A DNA stretch of 37,871 nt from CAZTAR01 sp043813895 (GTDB lineage Bacteria > Planctomycetota > Phycisphaerae > UBA1845 > UTPLA1), in contig JBDRKQ010000018.1 in NCBI GenBank assembly GCA_043813895.1, positions 1-37,871 on the forward strand, read 5' to 3'. The notes below the pieces were generated by a model. It was not told where the DNA came from. It did no database searches and saw only the letters and a program-made list of their open reading frames with translations. Shown piece after piece: positions 8,478 through 16,209 of this stretch. A program made the position numbers and the translations under genes. The stretch's first letter is position 1. Each line of letters opens with the position of its first letter.

Positions 8478-10196
8478 TTAACCCAACCCAGCCACTTGGC
8501 TGTAAACCTGCTCGGTGGATGCTTTCAGCCTCTCGAAGCCGCCGGGCTTCTCAATACTCAGGTAGGCCGCGGTGCCCGCAAAGCACATGAGCCCGAAGAG
8601 CAGCAATGCCGCTGTGGGCATCAGCACCATTTCCCGCACGACGCGCTTTCGGCGAGCCGCACGCGTGGCGATCAGGTCTATCCCCTCGATCACCGGGATA
8701 CCCAGCGAGGTCCGCAACTGCTTGACCGTTCGATACGACCGGTCCAGTAGCTCGAAGAGGAGAACACACAAGCCGCCGAAGGCGGCGCCGATGCCCAGAC
8801 ACATCGTCAGGATGCCGCGGGCGCTCGGCGCAGTTGGGCGCAGGATGGGGGCGACGTCCTGGACCGTAGCAAAGTGGACCGTGCGATTTCGGTCTTCCAC
8901 AGTGAGGACGTGGCGGATCGGCCCGATGTTCTTCGCCCAGGAGACCATCTCGGCCTCGATCTCGCCGGCTTTCTGCTTGATCTTCAGGTAATCCGGGCGA
9001 AACTCGATTGCCTGAGCCCTGCGGTTTTCCAACGATTCGATGCGATCATGGACCTCGCCCATTCGCCCGGTGATCGCCGCCACGTCGGCGTCGATGTCCG
9101 CGATCTGCACCCGGAGCTGTCGTTCAGCCTCTCTGGCCGCGAGCTCAGCCTCGCCCGGTCCGAGGGGACCGGCTTCCGGAACATCCTCGGGCGGTGTGGC
9201 TACCAGCTCCTCCTGAAGTTGCACCAACCGCTCCCGCATCCGCCGGATCACCGGGTGCTGCTCGGTCATAAACCGTAGCGTCTTGCCGTCCGCGATTTCC
9301 TTCAGCAGCCCGTCGATCTGGCGACTCAGCGCAACGTACCGAGGATTCGGACTGAAGGCGGGCGTGTGCAGCGTATCCGTCGGCAACGGTCCCTCACCAC
9401 TCTCCACGCGAGCGAGCGTAACTTCGAGCTTCCGCCGCTTGGACATCAAGTCCTCGATCTGCCGCTCCAGGTTGACTTTCTCGACAGTAAGGGAGGTCTG
9501 CTCCGCCCGAGTCCGATCGGCGGAATCCGGATCAATCTCTGGATACTGCAACTCGTACCCGAGCATCTTCTTCTGCAGAGAACTCAACTCCCCGCGACAT
9601 CGCTCTGATTCCGCCAGGAAGAACGTCTCGACCTCGTGCAGCATCTGCACGGTCTTACGACGGGCGCTGGAAATGCACCGATCGCGAATGCCCGTCAGGA
9701 TTCCCGGGATGATTGACGCCTCGGGAAGAGTCAGACAAATCGAGACAACATCCCGGCTCGCGGACGATTCCAGGCTCGTCACCGAAACACCGACGGACAC
9801 CTGCCGCGCGAGGGCCTCTCGCGCAGCCAGGCTTTCCGGCGTCAGTTCGCCGTTCGAGAACCGCTCGAGATCCTGCGGCAGGTTCAACTTGTCCAAGACT
9901 TCTGCAATGACCTTTTCGTCTCGGAGTTCGGACTCCATGCGCTGTCGGATTTCCTTGTAGGGATGTGTCCAGCTCGCCCCGATCATGCTGGCGAAGACCG
10001 GATCGTGTTCGCGCCGAACGACGGTGGTCGATGCGTATTGCCTGGGTACCCACAAGGAGCACACGAGCGCAATCGTCGAGACGATGCAGAAGGGGAAGAT
10101 GAAGAACCACCGGCGTCCCACCATCACACGCCACACTTCGCTCAGCGTGTGTCGGATGTCCGTTACCGAGAATTCGTCGAGTTGATGATGCATCAT
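8478..10196 (-). CDS. Polysaccharide chain-length determinant (Wzz/GumC-like)
   Basis: 572 residues, starting at one of two adjacent ATGs (10196 or 10193). The first membrane segment, RRWFFIFPFCIVSTIALVCS, lies near residues 29-48 and is followed by the Wzz-like stretch PRQYASTTVVRRE. A long periplasmic part has predicted coiled coil, with heptad-like segments such as LTVEKVNLERQIEDLMSKRR and LAAREAERQLRVQIADI. A second membrane segment near residues 440-465 (GILTMCLGIGAAFGGLCVLL) is followed by a short cytoplasmic loop. A third hydrophobic stretch, MPTAALLLFGLMCFAG, comes before the end. No kinase domain is fused; that function sits in the next gene. It is an inner-membrane protein that sets polymer length together with the kinase and the export lipoprotein. 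Confidence 0.88.
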   Translation of the reverse strand: MMHHQLDEFSVTDIRHTLSEVWRVMVGRRWFFIFPFCIVSTIALVCSLWVPRQYASTTVVRREHDPVFASMIGASWTHPYKEIRQRMESELRDEKVIAEVLDKLNLPQDLERFSNGELTPESLAAREALARQVSVGVSVTSLESSASRDVVSICLTLPEASIIPGILTGIRDRCISSARRKTVQMLHEVETFFLAESERCRGELSSLQKKMLGYELQYPEIDPDSADRTRAEQTSLTVEKVNLERQIEDLMSKRRKLEVTLARVESGEGPLPTDTLHTPAFSPNPRYVALSRQIDGLLKEIADGKTLRFMTEQHPVIRRMRERLVQLQEELVATPPEDVPEAGPLGPGEAELAAREAERQLRVQIADIDADVAAITGRMGEVHDRIESLENRRAQAIEFRPDYLKIKQKAGEIEAEMVSWAKNIGPIRHVLTVEDRNRTVHFATVQDVAPILRPTAPSARGILTMCLGIGAAFGGLCVLLFELLDRSYRTVKQLRTSLGIPVIEGIDLIATRAARRKRVVREMVLMPTAALLLFGLMCFAGTAAYLSIEKPGGFERLKASTEQVYSQVAGLG

Positions 10197-10271
10197 CCAG
10201 GATCCAGAATCTGACAGCGGCCGGCACCACTTTCGTGCCGCATGCCACGCCGTGTCATGCGCCAGTCGTCG

Positions 10272-11018
10272 CTAGTCACGCGAGCGGTACGTGTCTCCAT
10301 GCGCCACGTCCTCGCCTGTCGTCACAATCTCCGCAGGTGTCCGCGCCGCTCCGAGTATCGGTGACACGGGCCACAACACTTCGCGCAATCGCAGCCCGAG
10401 CCAGGCCATCGGCGTGGCCGGAACATACACGATGTCACCCTCTTCCAAGAGCACATTTTGTTCGAGGCGGCCCTGCTTCATGATCAGGTCCACGTTCACA
10501 GTCATGATCTTGCGGTCACTCTCCTCGTGACTGGGGTGGATCACCTTTACCTGGCTCTTCCAAGCGAGGAATGTTGGCTGCGCAATCGACAAAACGTGCA
10601 GCAGGCTGTCGCGGCCGGTGTACGGGTGTGCGCCCGGGCGCCCCACCTGACCAAACACGTAGTAGCGCTTGCTGAGCCGCTCCTTCACGCGCGTGTTCAC
10701 ATGGGGATCCACATAGTACCTTGACAGCAAGGACTCGAGCTTGGCTGATGTCTCCGCCGGCGTAAGCCCCGCGACCGCCACGTCCCCCAACAATCGCAAC
10801 GAGACCTTGCCGTCCTGGCGGACCGTCTGCTGCTCGCCGTCAATCTCCGGAGCCTTGTCCGAACTGATCTCGATTTCGTCGGGAGGTTGGATGCGATACT
10901 CCGCCGCGGAAACCGTCGCCTCCCATTCGTGCAGGAAGGCGTTGACTTCCTGCTCACTTGACGAGCATCCCATTGCCGCCATCGCACTGACAAGTGCAAG
11001 CGCTGTAAACACGCGCAT
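10272..11018 (-). CDS. Polysaccharide export lipoprotein (Wza-like)
   Basis: 248 residues from the ATG at 11016-11018. I chose it because MRVFTALALVSAMAAMGC forms an ideal lipoprotein signal peptide, with Cys18 as the acylated residue. The frame is open to 11294, but that stretch looks non-coding. The Poly_export domain follows: YRIQPPDEIEI, GKVSLRLLGDVAVAGLTPAE and YYVDPHVNTRVKE, then the SLBB-like YVFGQVGRPGAHPYTGRDSL. LEEGDIVYVPATPMAWLG is the second conserved segment. It is an outer-membrane or periplasmic channel component that exports the polymer. It is the first gene of the exopolysaccharide operon, 75 bases ahead of the chain-length gene, and has a 420-base gap upstream where a promoter should lie. 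Confidence 0.88.
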   Translation of the reverse strand: MRVFTALALVSAMAAMGCSSSEQEVNAFLHEWEATVSAAEYRIQPPDEIEISSDKAPEIDGEQQTVRQDGKVSLRLLGDVAVAGLTPAETSAKLESLLSRYYVDPHVNTRVKERLSKRYYVFGQVGRPGAHPYTGRDSLLHVLSIAQPTFLAWKSQVKVIHPSHEESDRKIMTVNVDLIMKQGRLEQNVLLEEGDIVYVPATPMAWLGLRLREVLWPVSPILGAARTPAEIVTTGEDVAHGDTYRSRD

Positions 11019-11438
11019 CGCGCGCGGCCGAGTCGCCTTGGCGCCTGACTGATGCGCGGGGGCTATCGTGCCCGCGCGCGGTTCCCACGGGCGTACCGCG
11101 AGCAAGTCCGATTCCGAGGCTAGCCTTGGCGAAGTCCTCACCATTTCGACAGTCCCCATATGGCGTGCGATAAAAGCTCTGCGTACCCGGGCTCGTAACC
11201 GGTTGTTATCGCCGGGAGGTTTATCGGGAGGTTGGTTAGGCGACTGAACATACGGATGTGCCGAGGATGCCGTCTGGGCGAGCGGTCGTTCCACAAGGGG
11301 CGGTTATGCGGATTGTGCCGATTAGGCTCGAGAATGCGCTCTGTTATCGGTCGCTCCGAGAGGGCTGTTGAACGCCGGAGTGGGCTTCTTCAGCCTGCAG
11401 CTCGAGCATCGGTGAACTGCTCTGAACGGATAGATCCT
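11019..11438. other. 420-base gap upstream of EPS export gene
   Basis: This gap separates the end of the lipoprotein hydrolase gene from the start of the export lipoprotein. It should hold the promoter of the exopolysaccharide operon. I looked for -35/-10 and for -24/-12 (sigma-54) sites on the minus strand and found none that are convincing. The best is TTCAGT, 17 bases, GATAAA (11248 down to 11220), which is poor. A short direct repeat, CGGGAGGTT, occurs at 11213-11221 and 11225-11233. No coding sequence is supported. Confidence 0.4.
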
Positions 11439-12425
11439 CTATGGCGAGAAAGCGGGCACGCAGATCGTCTGGTCTGTTTCGGCGGCGGCGGGTGACGGCG
11501 CTCCGGCGGGGCTGCGCCAGAGAGTGACGACGAGTGAGACGTACGCGTCTTCAGCAAGGAAGAGTGGTTGGATATGCGTCATGTCCTCAAAGAGCCAGAA
11601 ACTCTTCGCCAGCGAGCCGACCAACTCGTACATCGTGTTCGCGCCGGAAAGGGGCGTTCTGAGGTCGTTCTCCGCGTGGATGAACAGGGCGGGCAATGTC
11701 ATTTCCCCGAGTGCGTCGCGCGTCTCGAACAGCCACAGAAACCCCAGCCGGGTCGAGAGGCCAAACAGTGGGAACAACGAGCACACCTCGGCTTCAACTG
11801 CTGACACCGTCTCTTCGGGGTCCCACGCCCCGTCCAGGACAACGGATTGCAGCTGCGGTTGTGGACGCAGTGCCGCGAGGCCCAGGGCGGGACCGGTGCC
11901 GAGGGACGTTCCGAGCAAGTGCACCTTCTGCCGCGCTGCAGCGTCGTCGCTCACGATCCACGCGAGCACGGCCTCGCCGTCATCGAGCAGCGTTGCGATA
12001 TCGGGCGTTCCTTCGCTCTGCCCGTAGCCCTGATAGTCGAATACGACGGCGTGCATGTGGTTGCAGGCCGCGACGAGGACCCAGGGCAGCGCGCAGGTCA
12101 GCGTTCCGTCCGTTCCATGCAGAATGAGCACGGTGCCTTTGGCCGCGGCGTCCAGTTCGCCGTCGGATTGTGCAGGCACGAACCAGGCGTGGAGCTGTCG
12201 GCCGTTGCGGCTTTGAATGAAGAGAGACTCGGATTGCAGCCCGACATCGGCGGGAGAGGACACGCTGGGCAGTGTTCCGAGGTGCAACTGAACGGTGAGC
12301 TCGTCACACGTGGCAGCGGGATTCAGGGCAAAGCCGCTGAGGAAGTCCGTGGGCAGGAACGTGACGCACCCGGTCGTGGGGATCAGGAAGACGGTTAGCC
12401 CGGCGAGCATGATCAAGGTCTTCAT
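11439..12425 (-). CDS. Alpha/beta-hydrolase lipoprotein
   Basis: 328 residues from the ATG at 12423-12425, with GGAG seven bases upstream. MKTLIMLAGLTVFLIPTTGC is a lipoprotein signal peptide with Cys20 as the lipidation site, so it acts outside the inner membrane. The fold signature is VLILHGTDGT (oxyanion region), VVFDYQGYGQSEG, then GTSLGTG with the nucleophile Ser. FIHAENDLRTP carries the likely catalytic Asp, and DMTHIQPLF carries the likely catalytic His. This matches esterase/peptidase-type hydrolases of the BAAT or YqiA/FrsA-like kind. The substrate is unknown. It precedes the exopolysaccharide operon on the same strand but is separated by 420 bases, so it may be a separate unit. Confidence 0.85.
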   Translation of the reverse strand: MKTLIMLAGLTVFLIPTTGCVTFLPTDFLSGFALNPAATCDELTVQLHLGTLPSVSSPADVGLQSESLFIQSRNGRQLHAWFVPAQSDGELDAAAKGTVLILHGTDGTLTCALPWVLVAACNHMHAVVFDYQGYGQSEGTPDIATLLDDGEAVLAWIVSDDAAARQKVHLLGTSLGTGPALGLAALRPQPQLQSVVLDGAWDPEETVSAVEAEVCSLFPLFGLSTRLGFLWLFETRDALGEMTLPALFIHAENDLRTPLSGANTMYELVGSLAKSFWLFEDMTHIQPLFLAEDAYVSLVVTLWRSPAGAPSPAAAETDQTICVPAFSP

Positions 12426-12725
12426 GGGAGGACTCCGGCTTGTCCCGGCGGATCGCGTCTGACATTGTCGCGGTTCGGGCCGGGATGTGCGAGGCGCATC
12501 TCGTTCCAGGCTAGCAACTGGGAATCGGCGATTCAAGGAAACGGACAGTCGCGTCGAGATTCGCCGCGTGTGGCTGTTCACGTGTGTTCAGACAATCGGG
12601 CAGCGAGTAGTATCTCAGACCGGCCGGTATGGTGCTTCGGGAGTTTGCAGGACCGGAGAGCCGTGGCCTTCGGGCCGCGCCACGCCTCCCGGATGCCGGG
12701 GCCGCGCCACCGAGCGACAGGCCGC

Positions 12726-12741
12726 GCGGACTAGAGTCCGC
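12726..12741. repeat. Perfect short hairpin, GCGGACT/AGTCCGC
   Basis: GCGGACT, two bases AG, then AGTCCGC form a perfect 7-base-pair stem. It has no T-run on either side, so it is not a clear terminator. It resembles the short palindromic spacer repeats seen elsewhere in the window and lies in the divergent gap 12426-12917. Confidence 0.6.
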
Positions 12742-12807
12742 AGCTCTTCAATGGGCGCCTGTTGAGAAGCGGCCAGGAGTCTCGCAGGAACGACGGAGTA
12801 GGTTGAT

Positions 12808-12824
12808 CCGCCAGACGGCAAGCC
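12808..12824. repeat. Dispersed 17-mer CCGCCAGACGGCAAGCC, copy 2
   Basis: The same 17 bases occur at 1106-1122. A related copy with small changes (CCGCCAAGCGGCAAAGCC) is at 25272-25289. In this copy the downstream text GGTAGGCAAGCCACGTGGCAC resembles the AAGCCGCCAGTGGCACC end of the element at 15773-15801, suggesting one family of related elements. Confidence 0.6.
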
Positions 12825-12917
12825 GGTAGGCAAGCCACGTGGCACAATGGGTCATGTTGTTTCCGCGCGATGCCTTGTCGTAAGTACTCTTGAAAGACGG
12901 CAGGAAGGAAGTAAGGC

Positions 12918-13907
12918 ATGTTGCAGAGTATCTGGAAGAGGCGTTTTCTGTCGTGCGCGATTGCGTCGGTGTTCGCAATCGGGCAGGCGTCGTTTGCCAC
13001 GGAACTTACGGTCGTGGGATACAACGTGGAATCGGGCGGGGCGCAGGCTGCTGTCGTCGCCGAGCGGATCGCGGCAATTGACGGTTGTGATCTGTGGGGC
13101 TTTTCCGAGGTCCAGAACGAGTCCTGGGCGCGGACCTTCGAGGAGGCCGCGGCTGTTGGTGAGGGCGACAACGCCGATTTCGATTACCTCCTCGGCTCGA
13201 CCGGCGGCGCGGACAAGCTCGCCATCGTCTACGACCGGAATCGCTTCGAACTCATCGAGCAGTTTGAGGTGAACGAAATCAACGTTGGCGGGCGTGTCCG
13301 CGCGCCGCTCGTCGCGCGTCTGCGGGACGGGCATTCCGGCCAAGAGTTTTTCTTCATGGTCAACCATCTCTACCGCAGCAAGGCGTCCCAGCGCCGTTTG
13401 CAGGCCACGCTCCTGAACCGCTGGGCGCAAAGCCAGGCGCTGCCTATCATCGCTGTGGGAGACTACAACTTCGATTGGTCGGTCCCGAATGGCGATGCGG
13501 ATCACGACGAGGGGTTCGATGAGCTGGTGGGCGGCGACGTGTTTGCGTGGATTCGCCCGCCTGAGCCCCTGGTCCGATCGCAATGCTCGACGCAGTACAA
13601 TAGCGTGCTGGACTTCGTCTTTGTCGCGGGGGCTGCGCAGGCGTGGAACGGGGTATCGGAGATTGTCGTGGCTGAAGGCGACTGTCCGGATGACAACACC
13701 ACCAGCGATCATCGGCCGGTGCGGGCGACTTTTGATATCCCTTTGCCGAGCACCACGCAACCATCGAACAGCACCCGACCATCGAGCAGCTCGCAACCTA
13801 CGACCAGCAGCGCTGATGTCCGCCAGGCTCTTCTGGATCGCATCCAGCGTCTGGAGGCGGAGCTTGCGGAACTCCGCAGGCTTGTCGAGCAGTTGCCTGA
13901 TGGCTAG
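12918..13907 (+). CDS. Secreted endonuclease/exonuclease/phosphatase-fold protein
   Basis: 329 residues, ATG at 12918 with GGAAG about nine bases upstream. Residues 1-28 form a signal peptide (WKRRFLSCAIASVFAIGQASFA), so it is exported. The fold's motifs are present in order: VVGYNVESGG, SEVQNE with the metal-binding Glu, FMVNHLYRSK, VGDYNFDW with the Asp-x-Asn pair and TSDHRPVRATF with the catalytic Asp-His pair. A Ser/Thr/Pro-rich stretch at about 280-300 links to a C-terminal coiled coil (LLDRIQRLEAELAELRRLVEQ). The substrate could be DNA, a phosphorylated lipid or another phosphodiester; the coiled coil suggests oligomerisation or surface attachment. It stands alone on the plus strand, convergent with the next gene. 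Confidence 0.85.
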   Translation: MLQSIWKRRFLSCAIASVFAIGQASFATELTVVGYNVESGGAQAAVVAERIAAIDGCDLWGFSEVQNESWARTFEEAAAVGEGDNADFDYLLGSTGGADKLAIVYDRNRFELIEQFEVNEINVGGRVRAPLVARLRDGHSGQEFFFMVNHLYRSKASQRRLQATLLNRWAQSQALPIIAVGDYNFDWSVPNGDADHDEGFDELVGGDVFAWIRPPEPLVRSQCSTQYNSVLDFVFVAGAAQAWNGVSEIVVAEGDCPDDNTTSDHRPVRATFDIPLPSTTQPSNSTRPSSSSQPTTSSADVRQALLDRIQRLEAELAELRRLVEQLPDG

Positions 13908-13956
13908 TGAACGATCGTCGCGCGCGCACCGAAGGAACGGTTTGTCGAGCCGGTAG

Positions 13957-14670
13957 TCACCCTCTTCCGCTCTGGTGCATCCGCCAGCCAAGTCGGCGGC
14001 GCATTGTGTCTCTTGCGATTCGGACGGCCACCTCTCGCTGGAGGGTCTCCATCTCGCCCTTCGCGCGCCGATGCAGGCTCGGCACACCGCGCACAAACAA
14101 GAAGGCCGCAACGACGACGACCACTAGCCCGCCCACATGCACCCAGTTGAACACACTGTGCCTCAGATCGGAGCACACTTCAGTCAGGAGCCCCGCGCCG
14201 AAAAACACGAGCACCAGAACCGCCAGGAGCATGGAGATGCCGTAGCCGCAAAAACGAACGAACACGCCGAGCCAGCCGGGCTTGGCAAGGCAGGACTTGC
14301 GGAACCTCAGGATGTTGACAAGCAATCCCATGAGCCCACCAAGCAGCAGAACGCCGGGGCAGAACAACACAGAGAGGCCGATGCGCGACGATCGTAGCGG
14401 CAACCAGAGAATCATCATGCCAAGCGGAAGAACTATGAGGGGTGTCAGGAAGACGCAAATAGCCGGCGCAGACTCCATCTGCTCAAGCTGCTTCGAGATG
14501 GCTTCCGCAGGGATCTGGAGATCACCGACAGGATTCATGTGGAAGCATTCCGGGCACCGGCGCGGGTCGCCCGACAATCCCCGGAGGTTGTACCCGCACT
14601 TCAGGCAGTAAAGGTCGATGTCCTCGTGGTTCGGTGGGAAAGCTCGGGGAGGTGTGCTCTCGCTACCCAT
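13957..14670 (-). CDS. Zinc-ribbon membrane protein of unknown function
   Basis: 237 residues, ATG at 14668-14670. Residues 22-42 form a two-Cys-pair zinc ribbon: CLKCGYNLRGL, then RCPEC. I know this arrangement as common in proteins of Phycisphaerae-type planctomycetes. Four hydrophobic segments follow, roughly at residues 70-92, 100-120, 140-160 and 172-195. The C-terminal 40 residues are basic (RRAKGEMETLQREVAVRIAR) and probably cytoplasmic. There is no enzymatic motif. It is divergent from the RmlD-like gene and convergent with the secreted nuclease-fold gene. Its main value is as a lineage clue. Confidence 0.75.
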   Translation of the reverse strand: MGSESTPPRAFPPNHEDIDLYCLKCGYNLRGLSGDPRRCPECFHMNPVGDLQIPAEAISKQLEQMESAPAICVFLTPLIVLPLGMMILWLPLRSSRIGLSVLFCPGVLLLGGLMGLLVNILRFRKSCLAKPGWLGVFVRFCGYGISMLLAVLVLVFFGAGLLTEVCSDLRHSVFNWVHVGGLVVVVVAAFLFVRGVPSLHRRAKGEMETLQREVAVRIARDTMRRRLGWRMHQSGRG

Positions 14671-14759
14671 ACCAGGAGTTTACCGTAGAGGAGGCCTTGC
14701 AGACAGTGAGGAGGCGCCGGCGAGTTTCCCCGCGGGGGGTCCGCCCGGGGGCGCAGGTG

Positions 14760-14788
14760 CTGACGGCGCGCCGCTGCAGTGGTATAGT
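14760..14788 (+). promoter_or_regulatory. Predicted promoter of the RmlD-like gene
   Basis: CTGACG (14760-14765), a 17-base spacer and TATAGT (14783-14788) match the -35/-10 pattern well. A start near 14795 would give a leader of about 20 bases containing AGGAG ahead of the ATG at 14816. Confidence 0.45.
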
Positions 14789-14815
14789 GCATGCAACACG
14801 CAGGAGTAATCGACC

Positions 14816-15700
14816 ATGCAACACAAACGAGTTTTGATCGCCGGCGCGCGGGGATTGTTGGGCACTCCGACGACGTCGAGGTTTCGACGAGTGGACGGAG
14901 TTGACGTGCTCGCCCTCGACCTGCCCGAGTTTGACATTACGGACTCGGCGCAGGTGACGCCGCGTCTCGACGACTTCCGGCCTGATCTCGTGGTCAACTG
15001 CGCGGCGTACACGGCGGTCGACGAATGCGAACGGAAGGAGACGCTCGCTTGCCGCGTCAATGGCGACGGGGCGGGGATCATCGCACGGGCCAGCGCGGAC
15101 ATCGGCGCGCGATTCATCCACATCTCAACAGACTACGTCTTCGGCGGTGATGCCACAGAACCGATCCCCGAAGACAGCGCGACGGGCTCGCCGGAGCGAT
15201 TGTCGGCCCACGGGCGATCGAAGTTGCTCGGCGAGCAACGCGTCGCGGCGAGTCATCCGGGCGCATTGATAGTCCGCACTGCCTGGTTATATGGCCCCGA
15301 CGGAAAGTGCTTCCCCGATTCCATCCTGCGCGCTGCCGAGAAGGAGCCGCGCCTGCGTGTGGTGAACGATCAGACCGGCTCGCCGACGTATGCCCCTGAT
15401 CTCGCCGATGCTCTCTGGGAACTGGGCCGGCTGGATCTGACCGGAATCGTCCACGTCACGAACAGCGGTTGTTGCACCTGGTACGATTTCGCGCGCGAGA
15501 TTCTGCGGCTGTCCCGGATTGATGCGCCTATCACGCCGGTTATGAGTGCGGAGTTTCCCCGTCCTGCCAAACGGCCAGGCTACTCCGTGTTGGATAATCG
15601 GCGGTACGTCGAAGCCGTCGGTAGGCCGCTGCGTCATTGGCAGGATGCCGCGGCGGAGTATGTTGCCGCGCGAGCTGAGGCCCACGGCTCTTCTGTCTGA
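14816..15700 (+). CDS. rfbD: dTDP-4-dehydrorhamnose reductase homologue (RmlD-like), altered active site
   Basis: 294 residues, ATG at 14816 with AGGAG upstream. It is an extended short-chain dehydrogenase of the RmlD family. AGARGLLG is the dinucleotide-binding loop, VVNCAAYTAVDECE and FIHISTDYVFGG are family hallmarks, and VNDQTGSPTYAPDLA and HVTNSGCCTWYDFAREI complete the match. RmlD makes dTDP-L-rhamnose with NAD(P)H. The catalytic Tyr-x3-Lys motif normally reads YGxSK, but here it is HGRSK: His132 (codon CAC, 15209-15211) replaces the Tyr, while Lys136 is kept. One base (TAC to CAC) would explain the change. The enzyme may be inactive, altered in function, or the base may be a sequencing error. 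No other rhamnose genes are near, so it is an orphan. Confidence 0.88.
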   Translation: MQHKRVLIAGARGLLGTPTTSRFRRVDGVDVLALDLPEFDITDSAQVTPRLDDFRPDLVVNCAAYTAVDECERKETLACRVNGDGAGIIARASADIGARFIHISTDYVFGGDATEPIPEDSATGSPERLSAHGRSKLLGEQRVAASHPGALIVRTAWLYGPDGKCFPDSILRAAEKEPRLRVVNDQTGSPTYAPDLADALWELGRLDLTGIVHVTNSGCCTWYDFAREILRLSRIDAPITPVMSAEFPRPAKRPGYSVLDNRRYVEAVGRPLRHWQDAAAEYVAARAEAHGSSV

Positions 15701-15718
15701 AAACGGCTCGGCGCCGAG

Positions 15719-15801
15719 GGTGCCACCGGCGACTCGTCCGCCAGTGCTATCTTGCACATGGATACACACGAAACACTGGCGGGCAAGCCGCCAGTGGCAC
15801 C
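15719..15801. terminator. Inverted pair of repeat elements between convergent genes
   Basis: A 29-base element at 15773-15801 holds a perfect 9-base-pair hairpin: CACTGGCGG (15774-15782), loop GCAAG, CCGCCAGTG (15788-15796). A second copy in the opposite direction lies at 15719-15747 and matches it at 24 of 29 positions by my reading. The two can also pair with each other across 25 bases. They sit between two convergent genes, with TATTGTTTG after the right copy, so the block probably acts as a two-way terminator. Confidence 0.6.
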
Positions 15802-15825
15802 TATTGTTTGACCTGTAACGGAGCA

Positions 15826-16209
15826 CTAGCCGATCAACTGGTTCACCGTTTTCATGAACTGATCAACGTCCACGGGCTTGGAGATGTAACCGTCGGGCGG
15901 GGGCACCTGGCGGCGGCTGGAGATGAAATGCTTGAAGTCGTCCGAGACGCCGGTGATGATGATGATGGGAATGCTCTTGAGGCGATCGTCCTCTTTCAAC
16001 CTCCGGTAAACGGCGACGCCGGATTTCTCGGGCATCGTGACATCCAGCGTGACCAAGTCTGGCGGCGATTGCTCGATCATCGCGACTGCCTCGCTCCCAT
16101 CCTTGGCCGTGGTGGCGACAAACCCGTTGTCCTGCAAGACGGTTGTCAGAAACTCCCGTGCATCGGGATCGTCGTCCACTACAAGGACTGTCTTCTGAGC
16201 ATTAGTCAT
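15826..16209 (-). CDS. Stand-alone receiver-domain response regulator
   Basis: 127 residues from the ATG at 16207-16209, with GGAGG seven bases upstream. It overlaps the end of the kinase gene by eight bases (ATGACTAA), so it is translationally coupled and very likely its partner. The whole protein is one receiver domain: VLVVDDDPD holds the acidic pocket, LVTLDVTMP the phosphoacceptor Asp, IIIITGVS the conserved Thr, and YISKPV the Lys. Before that Lys a loop (SRRQVPPPDG) is longer than in CheY. There is no DNA-binding or enzymatic output domain. It therefore works by protein contact or as a phosphate relay. The receiver fused to the iron-sulfur protein just upstream has a similar loop and lysine segment. 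Confidence 0.9.
   Translation of the reverse strand: MTNAQKTVLVVDDDPDAREFLTTVLQDNGFVATTAKDGSEAVAMIEQSPPDLVTLDVTMPEKSGVAVYRRLKEDDRLKSIPIIIITGVSDDFKHFISSRRQVPPPDGYISKPVDVDQFMKTVNQLIG

Larger units (their letters stand above)
12426..12917. other. 492-base divergent intergenic region with hairpin repeats
   Basis: The region lies between two genes that read away from each other and should hold both promoters. Its right two thirds are made of short repeat-like pieces. They include GC-rich inverted segments near 12650-12720, the 16-base palindrome at 12726-12741 and a repeat block at 12808-12845 whose 17-base core recurs at 1106-1122. I see no coding sequence and no clear -35/-10 pair. Confidence 0.45.

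Noticed and set aside
11019..11294. Longer N-terminus for the export lipoprotein
   Set aside because: The lipoprotein signal peptide begins at the ATG at 11016-11018. An extension would bury it inside the protein.
11281..11340. Sigma-54 promoter before the exopolysaccharide operon
   Set aside because: On the minus strand a GGCAC is followed by GC at the wrong distance (8 instead of 10 bases between GG and GC).
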